64,000 nucleotides of DNA from Halobacterium litoreum (lineage in GTDB: Archaea > Halobacteriota > Halobacteria > Halobacteriales > Halobacteriaceae). Shown in pieces: positions 45,616 to 54,403 of this stretch (its first letter is position 1; the number at the start of each line of letters is the position of its first letter). The stretch lies in assembly GCF_021233415.1 (NCBI RefSeq), contig NZ_CP089466.1, positions 2,633,406 to 2,697,405 on the forward strand, in the 5' to 3' direction. The translations under genes and the position numbers were made by a program. Under the pieces are notes generated by a model. The model had not been told where the DNA came from. It made no database searches and saw nothing but the letters and a program-made list of their open reading frames with translations.

Positions 45616-48600
45616 TGCGCCCGGAAGACGAAGCGTACTTCGAGTCACTGGAGTCCGACCTCGACGACGCGTTCGACGTCGCCGAGCGCGCGAAGCGCCG
45701 CGGCGACGACCCGAAGCCAGAGGTCGAGATTCCGGTCGCGAAGGACATGGCCGACCGCGTCGAGAACATCCTCGGCATCGACGGCGTCGCCGAGCGCGTC
45801 CGCGACCTCGAAGGTGAGATGAGCCGCGAGGAGGCGGCCCTCGAACTCGTCGAGGACTTCGTGGAGGGCACCGTCGGCGACTACGAGACGGACGCCGGCA
45901 AGGTCGAGGGCGCGGTCCGGACCGCCGTCGCCCTGCTCACGGAGGGCGTGGTCGCGGCGCCCATCGAGGGCATCGACCGCGTCGAGGTGAACGCCAACGA
46001 CGACGGCACCGAGTACGTCGCCGTCTACTACGCCGGCCCGATTCGGTCCGCCGGCGGGACGGCGCAGGCGCTCTCCGTGCTCGTCGCGGACTACGCGCGC
46101 AGCCTCCTCGACATAGACGAGTTCAAGCCGCGAGACGACGAGATAGAGCGCTACGCCGAGGAGGTGGCCCTCTACGACTCCGAGACCGGCCTCCAGTACT
46201 CGCCGAAGGACAAGGAGACGAAGTTCATCACCGAGAACTGTCCCGTAATGCTGGACGGCGAGGCGACGGGCAACGAGGAGGTCGACGGCTTCCGCGACCT
46301 CGAACGCATCGACACGAACTCGCCCCGCGGCGGGATGTGTCTCGTGCTCGCGGAGGGCATCGCGCTGAAGGCGCCGAAGATTCAGCGCTACACCCGGAAC
46401 CTCGACGAGGTCGAGTGGCCGTGGCTCCAGGACCTCATCGACGGCACCATCGGCGAAGACGCCGGCGACGACGAGGCCGACGGCGAGGACGGCGAGAGCG
46501 ACGCCGCGAGCGACGACGGTGACGCCGAGGACGCCGGCGACGAGCCCGACGGGCCGCCCCGCGTCGACCCGTCGTACAAGTTCCTCCAGGACCTCATCGC
46601 GGGCCGCCCCGTCTTCGGCCACCCGTCGAAGGAGGGCGGCTTCCGCCTGCGGTACGGGCGCGCCCGAAACCACGGGTTCGCGACGGCGGGCGTCCACCCG
46701 GCGACGATGCACCTGCTGGACGACTTCCTCGCGACGGGCACCCAAATCAAGACCGAGCGCCCGGGGAAGGCGGCGGGCGTCGTGCCCGTCGACTCCATCG
46801 AGGGGCCGACCGTGAAACTCGCGAACGGGGACGTGCGCCACATCGAAAGCCCGGAGGACGCCCTCGAAGTCCGGAACGGCGTCGTGGAGATTCTCGACGT
46901 CGGCGAGTACCTCGTGAACTACGGCGAGTTCGTGGAGAACAACCACGAACTCGCGCCCGCCTCCTACTCGCCGGAGTGGTGGGTGCAGGACTTCGCGGAC
47001 GCCGGCGCGGACGTGCAGGCGCTCCGGGACTCGCCGTTCGCCGACCTCGACGACCCGGACGCCGACCAGGCAATCGAGTGGGCGACCGAGTACGACGCCC
47101 CGCTCCACCCCGCGTACACGTACCTCTGGCACGACGTGACAGTCGAGCAGTTCGTCGCGCTCGCGGACGCAGTCGTCGACGCCGAACGCGAGGACGGCGA
47201 CCTCGCGCTCGCGCCCGACGACGAGGTCCGGGCGACGCTGGAGGCCCTGCTCGTCGAGCACCGCCAGCGCGAGGACGCGCTCTACGTGCCCGACTGGGTG
47301 CCGCTCGCGCGCTCGCTCGGGGTCGGCGAGGCGCGGAGCGCCTCGGAATCGCCGAGCGGAGCATCGCTCCGCGAGGCCGAGGACCTGGCGAAGGAGTGGG
47401 ACAGCCTCTCGGCGGACGCCCGCGACTGGCCGAACGCGATGCGCGCCGTCGAGGAAGTCGCACCCTTCGACGTCCAGGAGCGTGCCCCCACGCGAATCGG
47501 GAACCGAATGGGGCGCCCGGAGAAATCCGAGTCCCGCGACCTCTCGCCGGCGGTCCACACGCTGTTCCCCATCGGCGAGGCCGGCGGGGCCCAACGCGAC
47601 GTGGGCGACGCCGCGCGGTACGCGCCCGACATGGCGGACACGCCCGGCGAAATCGACGTGCGACTCGGCGAACGCGTCTGCCCGGACTGCGACGAGCACA
47701 CCTACGAGGCGACCTGCCCCGACTGCGACACCTGGACCGACCCCCACTACGAGTGTCCCGACTGCGGCATCACCGCCGAACCCGACGAGTCCGGGCGCGT
47801 CGAGTGCCCGCGCTGCGAGCGCGAACTCGACAACGTCGAGACCCAGACCGTCGACGTCCAAGACGAGTACCGGAGCGCGCTCCAGTCCGTCGGCGAGCGC
47901 GAGAACGCCTTCGACGTGCTCAAAGGCGTACAGGGATTGATGTCCTCGGAGAAAGTCCCCGAACCGATGGAGAAGGGCGTCCTCCGCGCGAAACACGACG
48001 TCACCGCGTTCAAAGACGGCACCGTCCGGTACGACATGACCGACCTCCCGGTCACCGCTGTCCGCCCGCGCGAACTCGACGTCACCGTCGACCACTTCCG
48101 CGACCTCGGGTACGACGAGGACATCCACGGCGACCCCCTCGAACACGACGACCAACTCGTCGAACTCCGCGTGCAGGACGTCGTGCTCTCGGACGGCGCA
48201 GCCGAACACATGCTCCAGACCGCGGACTTCGTCGACGACCTCCTCACGGAGTACTACGGCCTCGATTCGTTCTACGAACTCGACGAGCGCGACGACCTCG
48301 TCGGCGAACTCGTCTTCGGGATGGCGCCCCACACCTCCGCCGCGGTCGTCGGCAGAATCATCGGCTTCACGTCGGCCGCGGTCGGCTACGCGCATCCGTA
48401 CTTCCACGCCGCGAAACGCCGGAATTGCGACGGTGACGAGGACTGCGTGATGCTCCTGATGGACGGCCTGCTGAACTTCTCGAAGTCGTTCTTGCCGGAC
48501 AAACGGGGCGGGCAGATGGACGCGCCCCTCGTCATGTCCTCGCGCATCGACCCGAGCGAAATCGACGACGAGGCGCACAACGTGGACATCGACCGGGAGT

Positions 48601-49178
48601 ACCCCAAGGAGTTCTACGAGGCGAGTCGCGAGATGGCCGACCCCGGCGAGGTCGACGACCTCGTGACCATCGCGGAGGAGACGCTCGGCACCGACGAGGA
48701 GTACACCGGATTCGGGCACACCCACGACACGACGGACATCCACCTCGGCCCCGCGCTCTCCGCGTACAAGACGCTCGGGTCGATGATGGACAAGATGGAC
48801 GCGCAACTGGAACTCTCGCGGAAGCTCCGGTCCGTGGACGAGACCGACGTCGCAGAGCGCGTCATCGAGTTCCACTTCCTCCCGGACCTCATCGGGAACC
48901 TCCGGGCGTTCAGCCGACAGGAGACGCGGTGTCTCGACTGCGGGGAGAAGTACCGCCGGATGCCCCTGACCGGGGACTGCCGGGAGTGCGGGGGCAGGGT
49001 GAACCTCACGGTCCACGAGGGCTCCGTGAACAAGTACATGGACACCGCGATTCAGGTGGCCGAGGACTACGACTGCCGGGAGTACACGAAACAGCGCCTC
49101 GAACTCCTCGACCGGAAACTGGAGTCCATCTTCGAGAACGACAAGAACAAGCAGTCCGGCATCGCGGACTTCATGTGA
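45615..49178 (+). CDS. polC: DNA polymerase II (PolD) large subunit DP2
   Basis: The 1187-residue protein is the catalytic subunit of archaeal family D polymerase. It contains VAVYYAGPIRSAGGTAQALS, FITENCPVMLDGEATGNEEV, RPGKAAGVVPVDSIEGPTVK, the zinc motifs CPDCDEHTYEATCPDCDTW and CPDCGI...CPRCE, and the active-site region NCDGDEDCVMLLMDGLLNFS, with Asp residues that coordinate Mg. It ends with another zinc cluster CLDCGEKY...CRECGG and a basic-acidic PCNA-type tail (KNKQSGIADFM). There is no intein, unlike several haloarchaeal polC genes. An in-frame hairpin-rich insertion is at 47,326-47,377. Confidence 0.97.
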   Translation: MRPEDEAYFESLESDLDDAFDVAERAKRRGDDPKPEVEIPVAKDMADRVENILGIDGVAERVRDLEGEMSREEAALELVEDFVEGTVGDYETDAGKVEGAVRTAVALLTEGVVAAPIEGIDRVEVNANDDGTEYVAVYYAGPIRSAGGTAQALSVLVADYARSLLDIDEFKPRDDEIERYAEEVALYDSETGLQYSPKDKETKFITENCPVMLDGEATGNEEVDGFRDLERIDTNSPRGGMCLVLAEGIALKAPKIQRYTRNLDEVEWPWLQDLIDGTIGEDAGDDEADGEDGESDAASDDGDAEDAGDEPDGPPRVDPSYKFLQDLIAGRPVFGHPSKEGGFRLRYGRARNHGFATAGVHPATMHLLDDFLATGTQIKTERPGKAAGVVPVDSIEGPTVKLANGDVRHIESPEDALEVRNGVVEILDVGEYLVNYGEFVENNHELAPASYSPEWWVQDFADAGADVQALRDSPFADLDDPDADQAIEWATEYDAPLHPAYTYLWHDVTVEQFVALADAVVDAEREDGDLALAPDDEVRATLEALLVEHRQREDALYVPDWVPLARSLGVGEARSASESPSGASLREAEDLAKEWDSLSADARDWPNAMRAVEEVAPFDVQERAPTRIGNRMGRPEKSESRDLSPAVHTLFPIGEAGGAQRDVGDAARYAPDMADTPGEIDVRLGERVCPDCDEHTYEATCPDCDTWTDPHYECPDCGITAEPDESGRVECPRCERELDNVETQTVDVQDEYRSALQSVGERENAFDVLKGVQGLMSSEKVPEPMEKGVLRAKHDVTAFKDGTVRYDMTDLPVTAVRPRELDVTVDHFRDLGYDEDIHGDPLEHDDQLVELRVQDVVLSDGAAEHMLQTADFVDDLLTEYYGLDSFYELDERDDLVGELVFGMAPHTSAAVVGRIIGFTSAAVGYAHPYFHAAKRRNCDGDEDCVMLLMDGLLNFSKSFLPDKRGGQMDAPLVMSSRIDPSEIDDEAHNVDIDREYPKEFYEASREMADPGEVDDLVTIAEETLGTDEEYTGFGHTHDTTDIHLGPALSAYKTLGSMMDKMDAQLELSRKLRSVDETDVAERVIEFHFLPDLIGNLRAFSRQETRCLDCGEKYRRMPLTGDCRECGGRVNLTVHEGSVNKYMDTAIQVAEDYDCREYTKQRLELLDRKLESIFENDKNKQSGIADFM
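47326..47377. repeat. Hairpin-rich in-frame insertion inside polC
   Basis: GCGAGGC occurs at 47,326-47,332 and again at 47,371-47,377, 45 bases (15 codons) apart. The DNA between forms three small hairpins: GAGGCGC-GGA-GCGCCTC, CTCGG-AATCG-CCGAG, and GCGGAGC-ATC-GCTCCGC. It encodes the low-complexity stretch RSASESPSGASLREA, which interrupts an otherwise ordinary acidic helix. It looks like a short duplicated-target insertion related to the one in the copper ATPase. Confidence 0.5.
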
Positions 49179-49263
49179 TTGCCGCCCGGCGAGGACGATT
49201 CTCCTGAGTACCGGGGATTCGCCCGGTCGTGTCGGGTCGTCTAGTCCGTCGCTCGGAGTCCCG

Positions 49264-49644
49264 TCACCGCGATTCGGTGTCTCGTTCCAGCGCCTCGCGC
49301 CGCTGTTCGTATTCGTCGTCGGTCAACTCCCCGCGAGCGTAGGCGAGTCGGAGTTCCTCGAGTGCCCGGTCCGAATCACGCTCGCTGTCCGTGACTGCCC
49401 TGTACACGAGGTAACCGCCGCCGACGAGGACGGCCAGGAACAGGAGTTGCATGACGGCTGCGACGACGAACGCCCAGCCCGACATCGTTCCGTCACCCCA
49501 CATTCCACCGCCCCACGCACCGCCCATCATCGGCCCGGCCCCCATCGTCCCGAAGCCCATGAAGAGCATCGGGAAGACGACGAACGCACCGATGACGATG
49601 AGGAGAATCGTGACCAGTCGGCTGTCGTTGGTGTTTTGAGGCAT
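49264..49644 (-). CDS. SHOCT-domain membrane protein
   Basis: The 126-residue protein has two transmembrane helices (VTILLIVIGAFVVFPMLFMG and GWAFVVAAVMQLLFLAVLVG) separated by a Gly/Met-rich loop (GPMMGGAWGGGMWGDGTM), and a C-terminal SHOCT motif (ALEELRLAYARGELTDDEYE). Met-rich loops and the adjacent divergent copper ATPase suggest a role in copper handling, though SHOCT proteins also act as oligomerisation modules. The ATG at 49,644 is set by the start of the first helix region. Confidence 0.78.
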   Translation of the reverse strand: MPQNTNDSRLVTILLIVIGAFVVFPMLFMGFGTMGAGPMMGGAWGGGMWGDGTMSGWAFVVAAVMQLLFLAVLVGGGYLVYRAVTDSERDSDRALEELRLAYARGELTDDEYEQRREALERDTESR

Positions 49645-49957
49645 GTATGTTTCCTCCGTGGGTCCGCACCTACTGTCACCTACGCGCCCGCAGTTCAATG
49701 CGGTTGTGCCTTCTAATACAGCGTCATTTTCCCTCTCTAAGTTTAGAACCCACAGCAGAACCTATACAAAACGCCGGTATTCTAAGTGGCTCTCCGGCAG
49801 GTGACGCGGACGATGACCGAGGGTGTCCTCGACGCGCTCCGAATCGGTGTCGGATTCTCCCAGAACGGGCGGCCGCGACCACTGACTCCTCGCTCTCCGA
49901 GCGTGACCACTGGGTCGCCACCCACGTTGAAGCACATTGCGAACGATTGACTCGACA
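49645..49957. other. Spacer between divergent SHOCT and copper ATPase genes
   Basis: About 310 bases. The left half is AT-richer (CTAAGTTTAGAAC near 49,738 and CTATACAAAAC near 49,768) and probably contains the promoters. The right half reads, in one frame, [20 protein letters not shown], which has the look of a C-terminal fragment of a lost gene, but no start or intact frame is present. No hairpins or direct repeats stand out. Confidence 0.4.
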
Positions 49958-52207
49958 ATGGACGACCACGCCCCGAACGACGACACCGAGGATTCACCTC
50001 GCGACGGCGCCGCTCCCGCCGAGCACGGCACACACAGCCAGCACGAGGGGCACGGTGGAATGCGCGAGGAGCACGACGGCCACGAGGGGCACGGCGGCAT
50101 GCACGAGGGCCACGAGCAGATGTTCCGACGTCGCTTCTTCGTCTCGACGCTCCTCTCGCTGCCGGTCCTGCTCTACAGCCCGACGCTCCAGGAGTGGCTC
50201 GGCTTCTCCGTCCCGGCGTTCCCCGGCAGCGAGTGGGTCAATCCCGTCTTCGCGGTCGTCGTCTTCGCCTACGGTGGGGTTCCGTTCCTCCGGATGGCCG
50301 GCCCCGAAGTCCGGGACCGCTCGCCGGGGATGATGACGCTCATCTCGATGGCCATCTCCGTCGCGTTCGTCTACAGTCTGGCGACCGTCGTCTTCCCCGC
50401 CCAGTCGGCGTTCTTCTGGGAACTCGTGACGCTCATCGACATCATGTTGCTCGGCCACTGGATCGAGATGCGGTCGGTCCGCCGAGCCTCGAGCGCGGTG
50501 GACGAACTGGCGAAACTGATGCCGGACACCGCGGAGCGAATCACCGACGACGGTGACACCGAGGAGGTCCCCGTCAGTGAACTCTCCGAGGGCGACCTCG
50601 TGCTCGTGCGACCGGGCGCGAGCGTCCCCGCCGACGGCGTCGTCGAAGAGGGCGACTCGGACGTCGAGGAATCGATGATTACGGGCGAGTCGAAACCCGT
50701 CTCGAAGGAACCGGGCGACGAGGTCATCGGCGGCACCGTCAACGGCGACGGCAGCCTCCGCGTGCGCGTCGGTGCGACGGGCGAGGAGACGACGCTCGCG
50801 GGCATCATGCGACTCGTCGAGGAAGCCCAGCAGAGCAAATCCGAGACGCAAGTGCTGGCCGACCGGGCGGCCGGCTGGCTGTTCTACGTCGCTGTCGGGG
50901 CCGCGGCCGTGACCGCGGTCGCCTGGACCGCCGCGGTCTCGTTCAACGCGACGATCATCGAGCGCGCCGTCACGGTGCTCGTCATCGCCTGCCCGCACGC
51001 GCTCGGCCTCGCCATCCCGCTCGTCGTCGCAATCAACACGTCACTCGCCGCTCGCAACGGGATGCTCGTTCGCGACCGAATCGCGATGGAGGAGGCGCGG
51101 AATCTGGACGCCATCGTCTTCGACAAGACCGGGACGCTCACCGAGGGCGAGCACGGCGTCGTCGGGGTGGCGACCGTCGACGGCGTCGACGAGGACGACG
51201 CACTCCGACTGGCGGCCGCCGTCGAGGGCGACTCCGAACACATGATTGCACGGGCCATCCGCGAAGCAGCCGCCGAGCGAGACCTCAGCGTTCCCGACGC
51301 GACCGGCTTCGAGGCAATCAAGGGTCGCGGCGTACGCGCGACCGTCGACGTCTCCGGCTTCCCCGGAGGCTCGTCGGACTCGGCCGACGGCGACAGCGAG
51401 GTGTACGTCGGCGGGCCGAACCTACTGACCCAACTCGATAGCGAGATTCCACCCCACCTCCGGCGGTTCGCCGACGAGGCCGGACAGAACGCCCAGACCG
51501 TGGTGTACCTCGTTCGCGGGGGCGAGCGAAGCGAGTCCTCGGACGAAGCGAGCGGCGAAGCCGCGAGCCGCGGGGGCGAGCTGGTCGCCGCCTTCGCGAT
51601 GGCCGACGTGATTCGCGAGGAGAGTTACCGCGTCGTCGACGCCCTCCACGACTTGGGCATCGAGGTGGCGATGCTGACCGGCGACTCGCAGGACGTCGCC
51701 GACGCCGTCGCTGACGAACTGGGCATCGACACGGTGTTCGCGGAGGTCCTCCCCGAGAACAAAGACGAGAAAGTCCGGGAACTCCAGGACCGAGGTAAGC
51801 TCGTGGGAATGGTCGGCGACGGCGTGAACGACGCGCCGGCGCTGACGCGGGCCGACGTCGGCATCGCCATCGGGAGTGGCACCGACGTCGCCGTCCAGTC
51901 GGCTGACGTCATCCTCGTGAAGAACAACCCGATGGACGTCGTTCGCCTCGTGAAACTCAGCGAGGCCAGTTACCGGAAGATGCAGGAGAACATCGTCTGG
52001 GCCGCCGGATACAACGTCTTCGCCATCCCGCTCGCTGCGGGCGTTCTCGCTCCGCTCGGGATTCTGCTGTCTCCCGCGGTGGGCGCACTCTTGATGTCGC
52101 TGAGTACGGTCATCGTCGCCGTCAACGCCCAACTCCTCCGCCGCGTCGACCTCTCCATTTCGGAGTTTCCCGACCGGACACGGGACCGGCCAGAAACGTC
52201 AACGTGA
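49958..52207 (+). CDS. copB: Copper-exporting P1B-type ATPase (CopB-like)
   Basis: The 749-residue transporter has a His/Met-rich N-terminus ([20 protein letters not shown]), eight predicted transmembrane helices, the TGES actuator motif ([11 protein letters not shown]), the metal-binding [14 protein letters not shown] with a CPH motif (CopB/subtype IB-3), the phosphorylation loop [18 protein letters not shown], the nucleotide-site [12 protein letters not shown], and the hinge [22 protein letters not shown]-type ATPases export copper or silver. The ATG at 49,958 is preferred over an upstream TTG. An in-frame 54-base insertion sits in the nucleotide-binding domain at 51,515-51,580. Confidence 0.93.
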   Translation: MDDHAPNDDTEDSPRDGAAPAEHGTHSQHEGHGGMREEHDGHEGHGGMHEGHEQMFRRRFFVSTLLSLPVLLYSPTLQEWLGFSVPAFPGSEWVNPVFAVVVFAYGGVPFLRMAGPEVRDRSPGMMTLISMAISVAFVYSLATVVFPAQSAFFWELVTLIDIMLLGHWIEMRSVRRASSAVDELAKLMPDTAERITDDGDTEEVPVSELSEGDLVLVRPGASVPADGVVEEGDSDVEESMITGESKPVSKEPGDEVIGGTVNGDGSLRVRVGATGEETTLAGIMRLVEEAQQSKSETQVLADRAAGWLFYVAVGAAAVTAVAWTAAVSFNATIIERAVTVLVIACPHALGLAIPLVVAINTSLAARNGMLVRDRIAMEEARNLDAIVFDKTGTLTEGEHGVVGVATVDGVDEDDALRLAAAVEGDSEHMIARAIREAAAERDLSVPDATGFEAIKGRGVRATVDVSGFPGGSSDSADGDSEVYVGGPNLLTQLDSEIPPHLRRFADEAGQNAQTVVYLVRGGERSESSDEASGEAASRGGELVAAFAMADVIREESYRVVDALHDLGIEVAMLTGDSQDVADAVADELGIDTVFAEVLPENKDEKVRELQDRGKLVGMVGDGVNDAPALTRADVGIAIGSGTDVAVQSADVILVKNNPMDVVRLVKLSEASYRKMQENIVWAAGYNVFAIPLAAGVLAPLGILLSPAVGALLMSLSTVIVAVNAQLLRRVDLSISEFPDRTRDRPETST
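51515..51580. repeat. In-frame 54-bp insertion with 12-bp direct repeats in copB
   Basis: CGCGGGGGCGAG is found at 51,515-51,526 and again at 51,569-51,580, exactly 54 bases (18 codons) apart. The 42 bases between contain CGAAGCGAG twice and the hairpin CGGC-GAA-GCCG. Without the insertion the protein would read [20 protein letters not shown], a normal P-type ATPase sequence; with it, [18 protein letters not shown] is added. The structure is that of a short element with target-site duplication that has kept the reading frame. Confidence 0.75.
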
Positions 52208-52298
52208 CTGATGCGGCCACTCGGTAGCGGGCTGCCTGCGGGAACGCGGCCCGGTATCGGCGATTGCTTTTATGACTTCTCGCGTCGAACCCGGAACT

Positions 52299-52592
52299 AT
52301 GAGCGACGACTCACCGACCGTCGGACTGGGCGCGACAGTGTACACGGAGAACGGCGACGAAATCGGCACCGTCCGCGGGTTCGACGAGGACGGCGTCTTC
52401 GTCACCACGCGGGACGGCGTGGACGCGCTCTCCATCGAACACGAGCGCGCCGGCCACGAGTTCGGCGAGGCCGAACTGATGTGGCGGTGCTCGGAGTGCG
52501 GGGAGCTCGGCGACCTCCAGGAGTCGTTCCCCGACGAGTGTCCGAGTTGCGGCGTCGAGAAAGAGGCGATTTACTACTGGACTGAGGACTGA
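52299..52592 (+). CDS. Rubredoxin-like protein (DUF7130-like)
   Basis: The 97-residue protein has an N-terminal PRC-barrel-like region (GLGATVYTENGDEIGTVRGF) and a C-terminal two-CxxC rubredoxin-like zinc or iron site: WRCSECGELGDLQESFPDEC, then PSCG and AIYYWTED. I recall this haloarchaeal family as DUF7130. A TATA-like GCTTTTATG at about 52,264-52,272 lies 26-35 bases upstream of the chosen ATG. It may carry electrons or be structural. Confidence 0.8.
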   Translation: MSDDSPTVGLGATVYTENGDEIGTVRGFDEDGVFVTTRDGVDALSIEHERAGHEFGEAELMWRCSECGELGDLQESFPDECPSCGVEKEAIYYWTED

Positions 52593-52632
52593 CGACGCGA
52601 CGAACTGGGGAGAACTGACCGATAGAAACGGA

Positions 52633-52986
52633 CTAGAACGGCGCCTGTGGGCCTTCGTCGTCCTCGGGTTCTTCGCCGTCTTCCTCGCCGGGGAACGACG
52701 GGCTCATGCCGCCGGTGTCGCCGCCGCCCATGCCGGTGTCGGCGTGGACGGTGTCGATTTCGGGGATTTCCTTGGTCATCCGGGACTTGATGGCTTGAAT
52801 CGTCATCGGGGAGATACCACACCCCGAGCACGCGCCGCCGAGCTGGAGGTCGACGACGCCCTCCTCGCGGTCGATGTTCTGGATGGCCGCGGTGCCGCCG
52901 TGCATCTGAATCTGCGGGAAGTTCCGGCGGAGGAAGTTGTTGACGCGCTCCTCCAGGTCGTCCCCGTCTTGGCTCTCTGCGCTCAT
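52633..52986 (-). CDS. NifU C-terminal domain Fe-S scaffold protein
   Basis: The 117-residue protein has ERVNNFLRRNFPQIQMHGGT at the start and LQLGGACSGCGISPMTIQAI, with the CxxC of NifU-C proteins that carries a labile cluster for delivery to apoproteins. The C-terminus is a disordered acidic/Gly-rich tail (GGDTGGMSPSFPGEEDGEEP). It is read convergently to the rubredoxin-like gene. Confidence 0.88.
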   Translation of the reverse strand: MSAESQDGDDLEERVNNFLRRNFPQIQMHGGTAAIQNIDREEGVVDLQLGGACSGCGISPMTIQAIKSRMTKEIPEIDTVHADTGMGGGDTGGMSPSFPGEEDGEEPEDDEGPQAPF

Positions 52987-53011
52987 GGGGCGGAGTTGGC
53001 GCTGGCGGTGC

Positions 53012-53362
53012 TTAGGCCTTTTCGTCGTCTGCGCTGGCGGCGTCGCCGACGCCGAACATCTTCTGGAGTTGGGTGTTCAGTTCGTCGAGGTAGATATCGA
53101 GGACGCGTTCGGCCTTCTCGTCGGTCGCCATCACACCCTCCAGTTGGGCGAGGGGGTCGTCGGGCACGTCGACGGAGAACTCGCCGTCGCCCTCGTAGTG
53201 GGGTTCGGCCTCCGCGAGAATCGTCTGGTCGATGCCGTGGACCAGATCCGAGTCGTACGTCTCGTTCATCTCGTTGAACGCGCGCTTGTACGCGGTCTGG
53301 AGTTTCGGGAAGTGGTCGACGTACTTCTGTTCCTCGAACTCCTCGGGCGTCAACTCGCTCAT
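53012..53362 (-). CDS. Conserved haloarchaeal protein (DUF5783-like)
   Basis: The 116-residue protein starts MSELTPEEFEEQKYVDHFPK and is helical (LQTAYKRAFNEMNETYDSDL, AERVLDIYLDELNTQLQKMF). It matches the haloarchaeal family I recall as DUF5783. It precedes the NifU-domain gene by 25 bases on the same strand and may be cotranscribed with it. ATG at 53,362 fits the family length; the upstream frame is not conserved in composition. Confidence 0.72.
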   Translation of the reverse strand: MSELTPEEFEEQKYVDHFPKLQTAYKRAFNEMNETYDSDLVHGIDQTILAEAEPHYEGDGEFSVDVPDDPLAQLEGVMATDEKAERVLDIYLDELNTQLQKMFGVGDAASADDEKA

Positions 53363-54312
53363 TGCCGGCGATTCGTCGTCGCGAGACAAGTGCCCGTCGG
53401 TCGCGCTCAGTCGGACTGCTCGAGGAGACGCACCGGTGAACGTACCACGGCCCACACCACAATTCTATATCGCACTATGTGATTTATAGATGGTGGTGTC
53501 GGCGACACGCCCGACTCTCGCGATATATCCTCTGTCCGCACCGTGCTGCTGCGAAGCGGGGCTCGCTGTGGCTGTCGCCTCGAGTCTGCGTGGCTCGTCG
53601 TGCTCCCTCGCGCACGCGAGCTCCGGCCACCGGCTCTCGGTGTGCTGGCTGCCGCACCGGCCCCAAACACTGCGATTCCCGCCGTCGGACCTTCGTCGGC
53701 GCGCCCACCCTCTCCTGTGTCGTCGCCCGTTTGCTAAACCGCGCTCCGGTTCAGCAACTCCGACATCTCTCGTCGTGTACACGCCCGCCCGTTTGGCGGT
53801 CTCGCTTCGCGCCCGTCACTTCGGCGCGCCGCTGGCAGCGCGCGCCTCTCCCGAGTTCGCCGAACACACCGATTTCAACACCGGCACGCCTCCTGCAGCC
53901 GGAACTCTGTGTGCGCCGCATCCCGGCCCCAAACCGACGATAAACTCTATTCCACGATATAAAAACTGGGGGTCGGTGGGAACTAGAGATTCGGAACGCT
54001 CTCAGCTACAAACCAGTTTCTCACCAGAAGGCACCGAAATTAATCTTGGTGGGGTCTGGTAGCTACTATTTCAGCACGAACCCCCACCGTAAGCCGCCCT
54101 ACGTGCGAACACTGAGAATAGTACCGCCGAGTATGCGCTATGTTGTGGTGGCGCTCTTCGTGTACAATGTGGGCGCTCCTTCGAGATCTGTTCTGTTCGC
54201 CATCAGTTCCATAGGTCAGGATATTATCTATAGAGCACAGAAGTAATACCTGATTGAAGATTCATTTACTAGGGCAGAATTTATAACAGGTTGGTCAAAA
54301 TGGAAAAGTATC
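53363..54312. other. Gene-free boundary region left of the modification/defence island
   Basis: No convincing gene lies here. The first half (to about 53,940) is GC-rich with small hairpins such as AACCG-CGCTC-CGGTT (about 53,738); an open frame there of 190 codons encodes a basic, Cys/Pro/Ser-rich product unlike haloarchaeal proteins. After about 53,940 the DNA becomes much more AT-rich. A TATA-like GATATAAAAA is at 53,956-53,965. A stem of about ten pairs joins 54,045-54,054 with 54,082-54,093 (GGTGGGG with CCCCACC plus CTT/AAG). A small RNA is possible but unproven. The change in composition marks the left edge of the island. Confidence 0.45.
54279..54287 (+). promoter_or_regulatory. TATA-like promoter of the island operon
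   Basis: ATTTATAAC at 54,279-54,287 is the best TATA candidate ahead of the eight-gene operon. It would start transcription near 54,309, four bases before a short open frame at 54,313, so the operon may have a leader ORF. Confidence 0.45.
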
Positions 54313-54402
54313 ATGAAGTATAGCCGACTGACGTTTGCACCCCACTCCTTGTACGAATTGCTCTCCCACATGAGACTCGCTGCAACTCTTAAAGATGTGT
54401 AA
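54313..54402 (+). CDS. Possible 29-residue leader ORF ahead of queF
   Basis: ATG at 54,313 opens a frame reading MKYSRLTFAPHSLYELLSHM and then RLAATLKDV, with a TAA at 54,400-54,402. The stop is one base before an ATG at 54,404 that can start queF (TAACATG), which would allow coupled reinitiation. The peptide is basic, unlike most haloarchaeal proteins. It may be a translated leader with no independent role, or chance. Confidence 0.25.
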   Translation: MKYSRLTFAPHSLYELLSHMRLAATLKDV

Positions 54403-54403
54403 C

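Noticed and set aside
45645..49016. 1123-codon frame antisense to polC
   Set aside because: Same reason: a composition shadow of a clearly real gene that has all PolD motifs.
45615..49178. Intein in polC
   Set aside because: The protein is continuous at about 1187 residues with no intein-type splice motifs; the only interruption is the 45-base insertion noted.
53490..54062. 190-codon open frame in the boundary region
   Set aside because: The product is basic and rich in Cys, Pro, Ser and Arg, unlike the acidic proteins of this organism, and it runs across the change in base composition. No motif is recognisable.
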